A program made the position numbers and the translations under genes. From Runella sp. SP2 (GTDB lineage Bacteria > Bacteroidota > Bacteroidia > Cytophagales > Spirosomataceae): a stretch of DNA of 64,000 bases. Under the pieces are notes generated by a model. The model searched no databases. It worked only from the letters and a program-made list of their open reading frames with translations, and was not told the DNA's origin. The DNA lies in NCBI RefSeq assembly GCF_003711225.1, contig NZ_CP031030.1, positions 6,623,501-6,687,500 on the forward strand, in the 5' to 3' direction. Shown here piece after piece: positions 41,280-49,250 of this stretch; position 1 is the first letter of the stretch, and every line of letters starts with the position of its first letter.

Positions 41280-42728
41280 TTAAATATTGCCATTTAACCA
41301 TTTTTTTCGTTCTAAAACGGCAGGTTCACTTTCTAATTCTTGCAGTTGGACTGTCCCGTCTCCCAAACTAACCATGTGTAAACCCACCCACGCGAGGGCA
41401 TCGTTTAAGTGATTTTCGAGGGGTAAATTGCTCAAAATACAGTCGTTCCAGTACCACGGAAGCGCTTCCCCCGCAATTTCTTCAGCCACTGCTTGGTAGT
41501 CTTCCATCGTATATCCTACAAAAGGTATGCCAAATCTTTGCCATAAAGTGTACATAACGTCATCAAGTGACCGTTTGTGTCCGTGAATCTTGCGAATGGT
41601 TAAGTCAAGAATTAACGCTGCCAACGCCCCTTTATGATACACCGATACTTTTCGCTGCGGTATTCCCTTCTCGTAGCCGTCGAGCCACAAATCCCACGAC
41701 GACTCTACCAGCGATTGTTGGGCATGACGGCTGTTCTCAAAATGGCGCTTCATGTAGGTTTGTAGCTCGCGATAGTAGCCTTCGTCATTGAAGACGCCCG
41801 AACGCCGCAAAAACAAATCACCGTAGTAGGTCGTCACTCCTTCGGCCACAAAGCAAGTCGTGAAGTAATTTTCTTTGGTAAAATCGTACGGCAGTAATTC
41901 TTTCGGCCGAATCCGAATGATGTTCCAAGCGTGAAATAGCTCGTGTGAGCTTACGCCGAGGAGGTCGAGGTACAGGCCATCGCCTTCATCGTCAGGGCCA
42001 AGGACGACCATCGTTGAGTGGCGGTGTTCAACGCCGTGGTAGTACGGTGTGGGTAAAATCAGGTTTAAAAAGTGATATTCGGGTTCGGGAAAAGAACCCA
42101 TTGCGGCAATTTGGGCGGCCGAAAATTTCTGAAAATCCGCGACAATTTGCTCCCAATTGGGCTTGATATTTCCTTGCATCCAAACGTAAAACGTGGTATC
42201 CTGCACCTGATAAGTACGGTGTTGGAGCGTTTCGGAAGCCATCAAAGGGCTATCGACGAGTTCGTAATAATCTTTGGCGAACAGCGTTTTGGGCGCAGTC
42301 TGCTGCAATCCACAGGCAATTTGGTACGTATCGGGAATGGCAAGCTGAAGTGTACAAGATTGGTTCAAAAACGCATCGGCATAGACACAAAGATTTACAG
42401 GATTTACATACCAAAAGTCGTTATTGACGTAGCTACTTCCTGCATTTTGAACGTTGGCATAGTAGTTGTAACGAACCACCACTTCCGTTTCGGATCCCGT
42501 TTCTACCCGCCAGCGGTCTTTGGTAATTTTCCGATAAGTAAGTGGCTCATTATTTTTATTGAAAACTCCAAAACGCTGAATATTTTTGGCAAAATGCTGT
42601 AGCTCATACCTCCCAGGCCGCCAAGCAGGAAGTTGGATTTCGAGATATTCAGTTTCTACGTCGAGAAATGTACATTCGATTTCAATAAAACGGCTTTCTG
42701 GATTGGGGGATGATAGGAGATAATACAT
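41280..42728 (-). CDS. M61-family metallopeptidase (glycyl-aminopeptidase type)
   Basis: 482 residues from MYYLLSSPNPESRFIEIECT at 42728; an in-frame start 22 codons earlier gives a non-conserved hydrophobic extension. Residues 15-170 form the N-terminal beta domain (LEIQLPAWRPGRYELQHFAK). The zinc site is HELFH (His262, Glu263, His266), with the third ligand expected in EGVTTYYGD. The usual C-terminal PDZ domain seen in many M61 proteins is not present. No clear signal peptide at the chosen start, so a cytosolic location is likely. Confidence 0.9.
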   Translation of the reverse strand: MYYLLSSPNPESRFIEIECTFLDVETEYLEIQLPAWRPGRYELQHFAKNIQRFGVFNKNNEPLTYRKITKDRWRVETGSETEVVVRYNYYANVQNAGSSYVNNDFWYVNPVNLCVYADAFLNQSCTLQLAIPDTYQIACGLQQTAPKTLFAKDYYELVDSPLMASETLQHRTYQVQDTTFYVWMQGNIKPNWEQIVADFQKFSAAQIAAMGSFPEPEYHFLNLILPTPYYHGVEHRHSTMVVLGPDDEGDGLYLDLLGVSSHELFHAWNIIRIRPKELLPYDFTKENYFTTCFVAEGVTTYYGDLFLRRSGVFNDEGYYRELQTYMKRHFENSRHAQQSLVESSWDLWLDGYEKGIPQRKVSVYHKGALAALILDLTIRKIHGHKRSLDDVMYTLWQRFGIPFVGYTMEDYQAVAEEIAGEALPWYWNDCILSNLPLENHLNDALAWVGLHMVSLGDGTVQLQELESEPAVLERKKWLNGNI

Positions 42729-42855
42729 ACGCTGCTGGTCAATGGAGGGGAATAAAACTAGGTAAAAATAGCAAAAAGCGCTTTCCAAAGTCAATTTGTA
42801 GTTTCTTTTCCAAAATAATAGTACCTTAAACGTAAATTCTTAACCCTACTTCTAA

Positions 42856-44763
42856 ATGAAAAAAGGCTGCTTATTGGTAGGTTTTTTGGGAATACTTTTT
42901 GGTGTAATGGCGGTTGCCCAAAAACGTACTGTACCCCAATCCACTGACTCGTTGGTTCAGTTTTTAACTACGTCTCCCAAAGATACACTCTACCTGCAAG
43001 CACTTACTGATTATGCCTGGAAGAAAGTGGATGCGTCTGAGTACAAAGCAGGAGACTCGCTGGCGAAAGTACTGTTGACGTTGGCGCAGCAACTCAAAAA
43101 CAAAAAGGGAGCGTTTGATTCGTACGATTTGCGGGGGCGGAGTGCGTACGTGCAAGGAAAATACAGTGAAGCGTTGGAGTTTTATAAAAAAACGTTGCAG
43201 TTGACTAAATCATCTTCGTTGGGGGCTTCGTCACAACAACGCGCTTTGACGAACGTAGGCATGATTCTTCATTTGATGGGGAACAACGAAGAGGGGTTGA
43301 AGTACGTGTTGGAATCTATCAAGATTTTTGAACGAGAGCGTTTACCCAAATTGTCAGGAAGTTCTCCTTACGATATTGCGGCGGCAATCTACCACCTTCA
43401 AGGTAAAAATGAGGTGGCACTGAAATACTTTCAGCAGAGTTTGGAAATCAAAACCAAGGAAAAGAATTACCGTGGATTGGCCGTTACCAACAACCGAATT
43501 GGGTCGTTGCTGGCCGAACAAAAAGAATACCAACGGGCCTTGTCTTACCTTCAAAAAGCCGATAGTTATGCGCAGCAAGCTAATTATGAGGCGATTATGG
43601 TGGATATTGCCATCAATTTATCGTCGGTGTACAGGGCTTTAAACAAACCAAAAGAAGATTTGGCAGCTTTAAAAAAAGGCGAGGAAAGTGCGAAAAGACT
43701 TAATCTTACGCATCACCTTGGGGCTATTTACGGGAATTTAGGCCAGTACTACCAATCTCAAAAACAGTTCGAGAAATCAGAAACGTATCTGAAAGACGCG
43801 TTATCGATTTTTAAAGAAATTGGCTCGCTCGAATACCAAGGCTATATCTATCAAGCCCTGAGAGAAATGTTTGTGGAAAAAGGGGATTATAAACAAGCTT
43901 ATGAAAACCAACAAGTAGCCCAAAAACTGAGTGACTCGCTGTTTTCACAACAACAAAAAGCCCGCATGGACGAGTTGAGTATGAAGTTTGAAACCGAGCG
44001 AAAAGAGCAGCAAATCAAGCTATTACAAAAGGAATCGGAGCTTCAGTCGCAGCAAAACCGCCTGTGGCTCATCGGCGGGGGGCTGGCGTTGCTGTTGGCG
44101 TTGGTGAGCATTGTTTTTGTTATCAACCGCGCAAAGTATCGTCGTTTGCAGGAATCATTGCAGCTGCGCAACAAGATTGCTGCCGATTTGCACGACGAGA
44201 TAGGAAGCACCCTGAGCAGTATTTCGCTGTTGAGTGGCCTGACCCAAAAGCAATTAGCAGCCAATCAGCCTCAAAAAGCGGAACAAATGGTGGATAAAAT
44301 TAGCGCAGACGCGCGTCAAATGCTGGAGTCGATGGATGACATTGTGTGGACTATCAACCCCCGTAATGATTCAATGCAGCATTTGTTTACGCGTTTGCGG
44401 GAGTATGCCAAGCCGTTGGCGGAGTCGAAGGAGATTGCATTGGATTTTGTGACGGATGCCCAAGTGGAGGCGTTGAGTTTGCCATTGCAAGTGCGGCAAA
44501 ATGTGTATTTGATTGTAAAAGAGGCGTTAAACAATGCGTTCAAATACGCGCAAGCGAGTAAGATAAGTGTTGAGTTTGGCAAGCAAAACGACCGACTGAA
44601 CGTAGCCGTGATTGACAACGGCATAGGCTTTGACGTTGAGGCGGTCAATACGCGTAATGGGCTCAAAAACATGAAAAAACGGGCGGAGGAAATTGGCGGG
44701 ACGTTGCTCATCATGAGCCAAGAAGGACAAAAATCAGAAGTAAAATTGCAATTTAACCTATAA
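42856..44763 (+). CDS. TPR-domain sensor histidine kinase, NarL type (copy 1)
   Basis: 635 residues with a signal peptide, then about seven TPR units (residues 80-370, e.g. YSEALEFYKKTLQL), a coiled segment, one membrane helix near 402-421 (LWLIGGGLALLLALVSIVFV), a HisKA_3 phospho-acceptor box DLHDEIGSTLSSI with His446, and an HATPase domain (IVKEALNNAFKYAQAS, VIDNGIGFDVEAV). TPRs would sense in the periplasm. The second copy follows 14 bases downstream and the NarL-type regulator after that. Confidence 0.92.
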   Translation: MKKGCLLVGFLGILFGVMAVAQKRTVPQSTDSLVQFLTTSPKDTLYLQALTDYAWKKVDASEYKAGDSLAKVLLTLAQQLKNKKGAFDSYDLRGRSAYVQGKYSEALEFYKKTLQLTKSSSLGASSQQRALTNVGMILHLMGNNEEGLKYVLESIKIFERERLPKLSGSSPYDIAAAIYHLQGKNEVALKYFQQSLEIKTKEKNYRGLAVTNNRIGSLLAEQKEYQRALSYLQKADSYAQQANYEAIMVDIAINLSSVYRALNKPKEDLAALKKGEESAKRLNLTHHLGAIYGNLGQYYQSQKQFEKSETYLKDALSIFKEIGSLEYQGYIYQALREMFVEKGDYKQAYENQQVAQKLSDSLFSQQQKARMDELSMKFETERKEQQIKLLQKESELQSQQNRLWLIGGGLALLLALVSIVFVINRAKYRRLQESLQLRNKIAADLHDEIGSTLSSISLLSGLTQKQLAANQPQKAEQMVDKISADARQMLESMDDIVWTINPRNDSMQHLFTRLREYAKPLAESKEIALDFVTDAQVEALSLPLQVRQNVYLIVKEALNNAFKYAQASKISVEFGKQNDRLNVAVIDNGIGFDVEAVNTRNGLKNMKKRAEEIGGTLLIMSQEGQKSEVKLQFNL

Positions 44764-44777
44764 CTCATCCTTCGGTT

Positions 44778-46685
44778 ATGCGCAGAAACAAAGTGTTAAT
44801 GCCCCTCTTTTTTATTGTTTTTTTTGGGGGAACGATGATAGCCCAAATCCCTAATACGCGTGATTCGCTAGTGATGTATCTTAAAACTGCTCCCAAAGAC
44901 AGCAACTACGTATGGGCGCTCAATCGCTACGCCAATAAGCTTCTCAATGAAACGGATGAATACGATAAAGTGGATTCTGTGCTAAAAATAGCCGAACCGT
45001 TAGCGCTAAAATATAACTACATCTTGGGAAAGTACGCCAACACGCGCGTGCGAGCTACGATGTACTATTATAAAACCGATTATGCCAAAGCGTTGGCTTA
45101 TTTTCAAAAAGCGGTGGAAGAAGCTACACGTTTTCAGCTTCCTGGAAGCATATTATACGAAGCATACAGCAATGTTGTTACGTTGCATAATAGCCTAAAC
45201 AACTACGATGAGGCGTTGAAAATGTCATTCAAGTGCCTTGAAATGCAAGAAAAATACAAACTCAAGCCGTATGCGAGTATTTATGCGGCCATTGGCGATG
45301 CACTCAAAGCCCTTCAGCGTCCGAAAGAGGCGCTTGCTTACGTCAAGAAAGCTATTGTGATAGACAATGAGCAAAAAAATTGGAAGAATGCAGCTATTCA
45401 CAACAATTCGTTGGGAAATATCTATGATGACCTTTCTCAGCCTAAAGAGGCATTGAAGTATTTTAAATTGGCGCTTTCGCTCGCTAAAAAAGCAGAATTT
45501 TTACGCGGGCAAACCGATTATTTGGCAAATACTGGGAGAATGTACCAGCAACTCAAACAGCCCAAAGAGGCAATCCGTTACATGGAACAGTCGTTGCAGC
45601 TGGCCGAGCAGCTAGAGGCAGTGACTTCGGTGGCAGTTGCCAAATCAAACTTAGCGTCGGTTTATCGTGAAATAGACCAACCCGAACGGGCCGAAGCGTA
45701 TTTGAAAGAAGCCCTGGCGCTTGCCAAGAAACAAAATGACGCCGTAAGTATTGCCGAATACCAAGAAAGCTTGTCTGCTTTATACGCCGATAATCAGTCA
45801 TTTAAAAAAGCTTATCAAAACCTGCTCGAAAGTACAAACCTTGGCGATTCTACGGAAAAAGTGGCAACAGCTCAACAACTCCAAGAACTGATTGCGAAGT
45901 ACGAAACAAAAGCCAAAGAGCAACAAATTCGGCTGCTCCAACAAGAATCGAAAATCAAAGATCAAGAACTTCTCCAAAACCGCCTGTGGCTCATCGGTGG
46001 AGGGCTGGCGTTGCTGTTGGCGTTGGTGAGCATTGTTTTTGTTATCAACCGCGCAAAGTATCGTCGTTTGCAGGAATCATTGCAGTTGCGCAACAAGATT
46101 GCGGCCGATTTGCACGACGAGATAGGAAGCACCCTGAGCAGTATTTCGCTGTTGAGTGGCCTGACCCAAAAGCAATTAGCAGCCAATCAGCCTCAAAAAG
46201 CGGAACAAATGGTGGGTAAAATTAGCGCAGACGCGCGTCAAATGCTGGAGTCGATGGATGACATTGTGTGGACCATCAACCCCCGTAATGATTCAATGCA
46301 GCATTTGTTTACGCGTTTGCGGGAGTATGCCAAGCCGCTAGCGGAGTCGAAGGAGATAACGTTGGATTTTGTGACGGATGCCCAAGTGGAGGCGTTGAGT
46401 TTGCCATTGCAAGTGAGGCAAAATGTGTATTTGATTGTAAAAGAGGCGCTAAACAATGCGTTCAAATACGCGCAAGCGAGCCAGATAAATGTCGAATTTA
46501 GAGGGCAGAGTGATGAATGGAACGTGGCAGTAATTGACAATGGAGTGGGTTTCGATACTGAGGCAGTGAGCTCTCGCAACGGGCTCAAAAACATGAAAAA
46601 AAGGGCGGAGGAAATTGGGGCTAATTTGCTTATTGAATCGGAGCTGCAAAAAGGGAGTGAAATACGTTTAAACTTCAAGAACTAA
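44778..46685 (+). CDS. TPR-domain sensor histidine kinase, NarL type (copy 2)
   Basis: 635 residues with the same layout as copy 1: signal peptide, TPR region (residues 75-360), membrane helix, HisKA_3 box with His446, HATPase domain (VIDNGVGFDTEAV). The TPR part is clearly diverged from copy 1, but a block of about 505 bases (45976-46480) is nearly identical to 44054-44558. The two kinases therefore may hear different signals and drive the same regulator. Confidence 0.92.
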   Translation: MRRNKVLMPLFFIVFFGGTMIAQIPNTRDSLVMYLKTAPKDSNYVWALNRYANKLLNETDEYDKVDSVLKIAEPLALKYNYILGKYANTRVRATMYYYKTDYAKALAYFQKAVEEATRFQLPGSILYEAYSNVVTLHNSLNNYDEALKMSFKCLEMQEKYKLKPYASIYAAIGDALKALQRPKEALAYVKKAIVIDNEQKNWKNAAIHNNSLGNIYDDLSQPKEALKYFKLALSLAKKAEFLRGQTDYLANTGRMYQQLKQPKEAIRYMEQSLQLAEQLEAVTSVAVAKSNLASVYREIDQPERAEAYLKEALALAKKQNDAVSIAEYQESLSALYADNQSFKKAYQNLLESTNLGDSTEKVATAQQLQELIAKYETKAKEQQIRLLQQESKIKDQELLQNRLWLIGGGLALLLALVSIVFVINRAKYRRLQESLQLRNKIAADLHDEIGSTLSSISLLSGLTQKQLAANQPQKAEQMVGKISADARQMLESMDDIVWTINPRNDSMQHLFTRLREYAKPLAESKEITLDFVTDAQVEALSLPLQVRQNVYLIVKEALNNAFKYAQASQINVEFRGQSDEWNVAVIDNGVGFDTEAVSSRNGLKNMKKRAEEIGANLLIESELQKGSEIRLNFKN

Positions 46686-46709
46686 ACCGTAAATCATATA
46701 TTTATCCGA

Positions 46710-46740
46710 TTTACAACGAGGCTATCGTCCTTTACCTTTG
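46710..46740 (+). promoter_or_regulatory. Promoter of the NarL-type regulator gene
   Basis: TACCTTTG at 46733-46740 matches the TAnnTTTG -7 element, with TTTA at 46710-46713 exactly 19 bases upstream. Transcription would start near 46747, giving a short leader to the ATG at 46761. The regulator can thus be made without the two kinases. Confidence 0.6.
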
Positions 46741-46760
46741 CCTAATAAACGAGAATTACC

Positions 46761-47399
46761 ATGCCACGTATTTCGATTTATGACGACAACGATTCGTTTA
46801 GACATACCATCGCGCTCATCATTGAACTGAGCGATGACCTTGAGCTGGTAGGCTCGCATCCTGATGCTACGCGGGTCGTCGAAACTGTTCAAGTTGAAAA
46901 GCCCGACGTGGTTTTGATGGACATCGAAATGCCATCTCGAACGGGTATCGAGGCCGTGGCTTTATTGCAACAGTTGATTTCTCCGCCCAAAGTGCTGATG
47001 CTGACGGCTTACGAAGATACCGAAAACGTCTTTGCAGCCATCGAGACGGGGGCGGTGGGCTATTTACTAAAAAAAACACCCGCCGAAAAAATCATCGAAA
47101 GCATCGACGAAGTACTGCAAGGCGGCGCTGCCATGAGCCCGAGCATTGCGCTCAAAGTGCTGGGTGCTTTCCAAAAGCCCAAACAAAAAATAACCTACGA
47201 CCTGACGCCCAAAGAAATGGAAGTGCTGCATCGCTTGGTCGAAGGCGACAGTTATAAGCTTATTGCGCACCACTGTCAAATTAGTATCAGTACCGTACAG
47301 ACGCACATTATGCGGATTTACGAGAAACTTCAGGTCAACTCCAAAGGCGAAGCCATCAATAAAGCCCTTCGTGAAAATGTCATTCAGCTTGCTCGCTGA
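46761..47399 (+). CDS. NarL/LuxR-type response regulator
   Basis: 212 residues. The receiver domain has the acidic pair in IYDDNDSF, phospho-acceptor Asp54 in VVLMDIEMPSRTG, Thr in MLTAYED and Lys in LLKKTPAEKI. The C-terminal domain is a LuxR-type HTH (LTPKEMEVLHRLVEGDSYKL, ISISTVQTHIMRIYEKL). Partners are the two TPR kinases directly upstream. A terminator follows, and the surface operon begins 200 bases downstream. Confidence 0.95.
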   Translation: MPRISIYDDNDSFRHTIALIIELSDDLELVGSHPDATRVVETVQVEKPDVVLMDIEMPSRTGIEAVALLQQLISPPKVLMLTAYEDTENVFAAIETGAVGYLLKKTPAEKIIESIDEVLQGGAAMSPSIALKVLGAFQKPKQKITYDLTPKEMEVLHRLVEGDSYKLIAHHCQISISTVQTHIMRIYEKLQVNSKGEAINKALRENVIQLAR

Positions 47400-47430
47400 C
47401 CGTTAACTCAATTCCTACGACCGTTTACTC

Positions 47431-47473
47431 AAAACCTATTCTCAAAAAATATACTTTTAGAGAATAGGTTTTT
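47431..47473 (+). terminator. Terminator of the kinase/regulator cluster
   Basis: AAAACCTATTCTC (47431-47443) pairs with GAGAATAGGTTTT (47460-47472) around a 16-base A/T-rich loop, followed by T. It separates the regulator gene from the surface operon. Confidence 0.8.
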
Positions 47474-47550
47474 GTTGTAACGTGTTGTTTGATAGGTATT
47501 TATGTTTTTGTAAATATACGCGCGTAGTTCTACTGTCATATATTTATACG

Positions 47551-47582
47551 ATTGACGAACCTATATAAATGGGCTATTTTTG
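47551..47582 (+). promoter_or_regulatory. Promoter of the six-gene surface operon
   Basis: ATTG at 47551-47554 and TATTTTTG at 47575-47582 match the Bacteroidota -33 and -7 elements with 20 bases between TTG and TA. Transcription would start near 47589, leaving a leader of only about 15 bases before the ATG at 47604. Confidence 0.7.
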
Positions 47583-47603
47583 TTCTACCCAATAGCAAAA
47601 ACT

Positions 47604-49250
47604 ATGCGCCGATTTCTACTGTTTTTGTGTTTTATCCTGAGCAAAATAATCTATGCTCAAAACTCTTCCTCTCAGGCCGTAAAGTTGTCGGGCGGGTTAA
47701 ATGCCTACGCGGGACTTTACCAAGCCAGCGGCATTGACGCTCGCAACCAAACCACACCCTTCGGACTGAGCGGTTCGGTCAATGTGGCCTTGCCAGGAGG
47801 CGTCTCGTTGCCTTTTTCTATGGTGTTAGGAAACCAAGGAGCCAGCTTTCGTCAGCCTTTCAATCAGTTTGGCGTAAGTCCTACCTACAAATGGGCAACG
47901 GTTCATGCGGGGTATCGCAACGTCCAGTTTTCGCCTTTTACCTTGGCAGGACACACGTTTTTAGGAGGAGGTTTTGAGATAAATCCTGGAAAACTACGTC
48001 TGGGAGCAGTGTATGGGCGATTCAATAAAGCCATTTCGACCGACCTCGCCAACCCCGACCAAGCATTGCCTTCGTTTAAGCGGACGGGCTACGCCGTGAA
48101 ATTGGGCTACGGGACGGCCTCCAACTACGTTGATTTGAATTTGCTCAATGCCGCCGACGACCAAAATTCCATCACCCCCAACGAGTCGATTGCACCTGCC
48201 CGTAACACAGTGATAGGGCTTACGTCGCGGTTTACGCTCGTAAAAAAAGTATCGTTTGAATTAGACGCTGCGGGGAGCGCCTACACCCGCGATACCCGCG
48301 CGCAGCTGATTCCGTTGGAACAAGGCTCATTGCTTAAAGCTTTCACCGTTTTTATGCCTGCCCAGCTCAGTACGCAGTTGACGACGGCTCTCCAAACGGC
48401 CGTGGGCTACCAAAACAAAGTGTTTGGCCTCAAACTCCAATACAAGCGCATTGATCCTAACTTCCAGACGATGGGCGCGTATTATTTCCAAAGCGACATT
48501 GTGAGCTATACCGTGGCACCGAGTTTCAATTTGATGAATAGCAAACTGCGGATTATGGGAAGTTTGGGAATTCAAAAAGATAATTTGGCCCAAAACAAAA
48601 ACGCCCAAACGGGGCGCACGGTCGGTTCGGCGGTGGTGTCGTTCAACCCTTCGACGGCATTTGGGCTTGACTTGCAGTTTTCAAATTATGGCATTAGCCA
48701 ACAAGCAGGGCTGCGACCCATCATCGACACGTTGCGGCTGGCACAAAACAACCTGAGTTTGATGGGAAACCTGCGTTATAACCTTCAAAATGAGTCCGTT
48801 TCTCACTTGTTTACGCTTACGGTTACGCACCAACAACTGTCAGATTTGAACCAAAATACCGCCGAGTTTACCCAAAACCAGAACCAAAACGTGAACTTGA
48901 GCTACTTCTTTACGCAATTGGAATCAGGGTTTGGAGTCAATGCCACGGCGAGTTATACCCAGACGTTTTTGCCCCAAAATCAAACGGTTCGTTTTTATGG
49001 GCCTACGGTAGGGATAAATCACACGTTACTGGATAAAAAACTGAACGTATCGGCCAGCGGAAGCTATTTGTTCAATCAACAATTAGGACAAAACGGCCAA
49101 GTCATTAATGGTTCGGCCAATGCGAGTTACCAGCTTGGCAAGCGCCAGAGCTTGAGTTTACAACTAGGATACCTTAACTCAAATACGGGACAACCCGATC
49201 AAAAATTCAATGAACTTAGAGGATCACTTGGTTATGGAATCTCGTTTTAA
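47604..49250 (+). CDS. Outer-membrane beta-barrel protein, first gene of the surface operon
   Basis: 548 residues from MRRFLLFLCFILSKIIYAQ, the signal peptide; the frame opens 24 bases earlier at a TTG. The mature protein is built from many amphipathic strands with alternating residues (VNVALPGGVSLPFSMVLGN, YKWATVHAGYRNVQFSPFTL) and ends in an aromatic residue (RGSLGYGISF), as expected for outer-membrane insertion by the BAM machinery. It resembles autotransporter-free porin-like proteins of unknown function. Its end overlaps the start of the 2030-residue protein gene. Confidence 0.82.
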   Translation: MRRFLLFLCFILSKIIYAQNSSSQAVKLSGGLNAYAGLYQASGIDARNQTTPFGLSGSVNVALPGGVSLPFSMVLGNQGASFRQPFNQFGVSPTYKWATVHAGYRNVQFSPFTLAGHTFLGGGFEINPGKLRLGAVYGRFNKAISTDLANPDQALPSFKRTGYAVKLGYGTASNYVDLNLLNAADDQNSITPNESIAPARNTVIGLTSRFTLVKKVSFELDAAGSAYTRDTRAQLIPLEQGSLLKAFTVFMPAQLSTQLTTALQTAVGYQNKVFGLKLQYKRIDPNFQTMGAYYFQSDIVSYTVAPSFNLMNSKLRIMGSLGIQKDNLAQNKNAQTGRTVGSAVVSFNPSTAFGLDLQFSNYGISQQAGLRPIIDTLRLAQNNLSLMGNLRYNLQNESVSHLFTLTVTHQQLSDLNQNTAEFTQNQNQNVNLSYFFTQLESGFGVNATASYTQTFLPQNQTVRFYGPTVGINHTLLDKKLNVSASGSYLFNQQLGQNGQVINGSANASYQLGKRQSLSLQLGYLNSNTGQPDQKFNELRGSLGYGISF

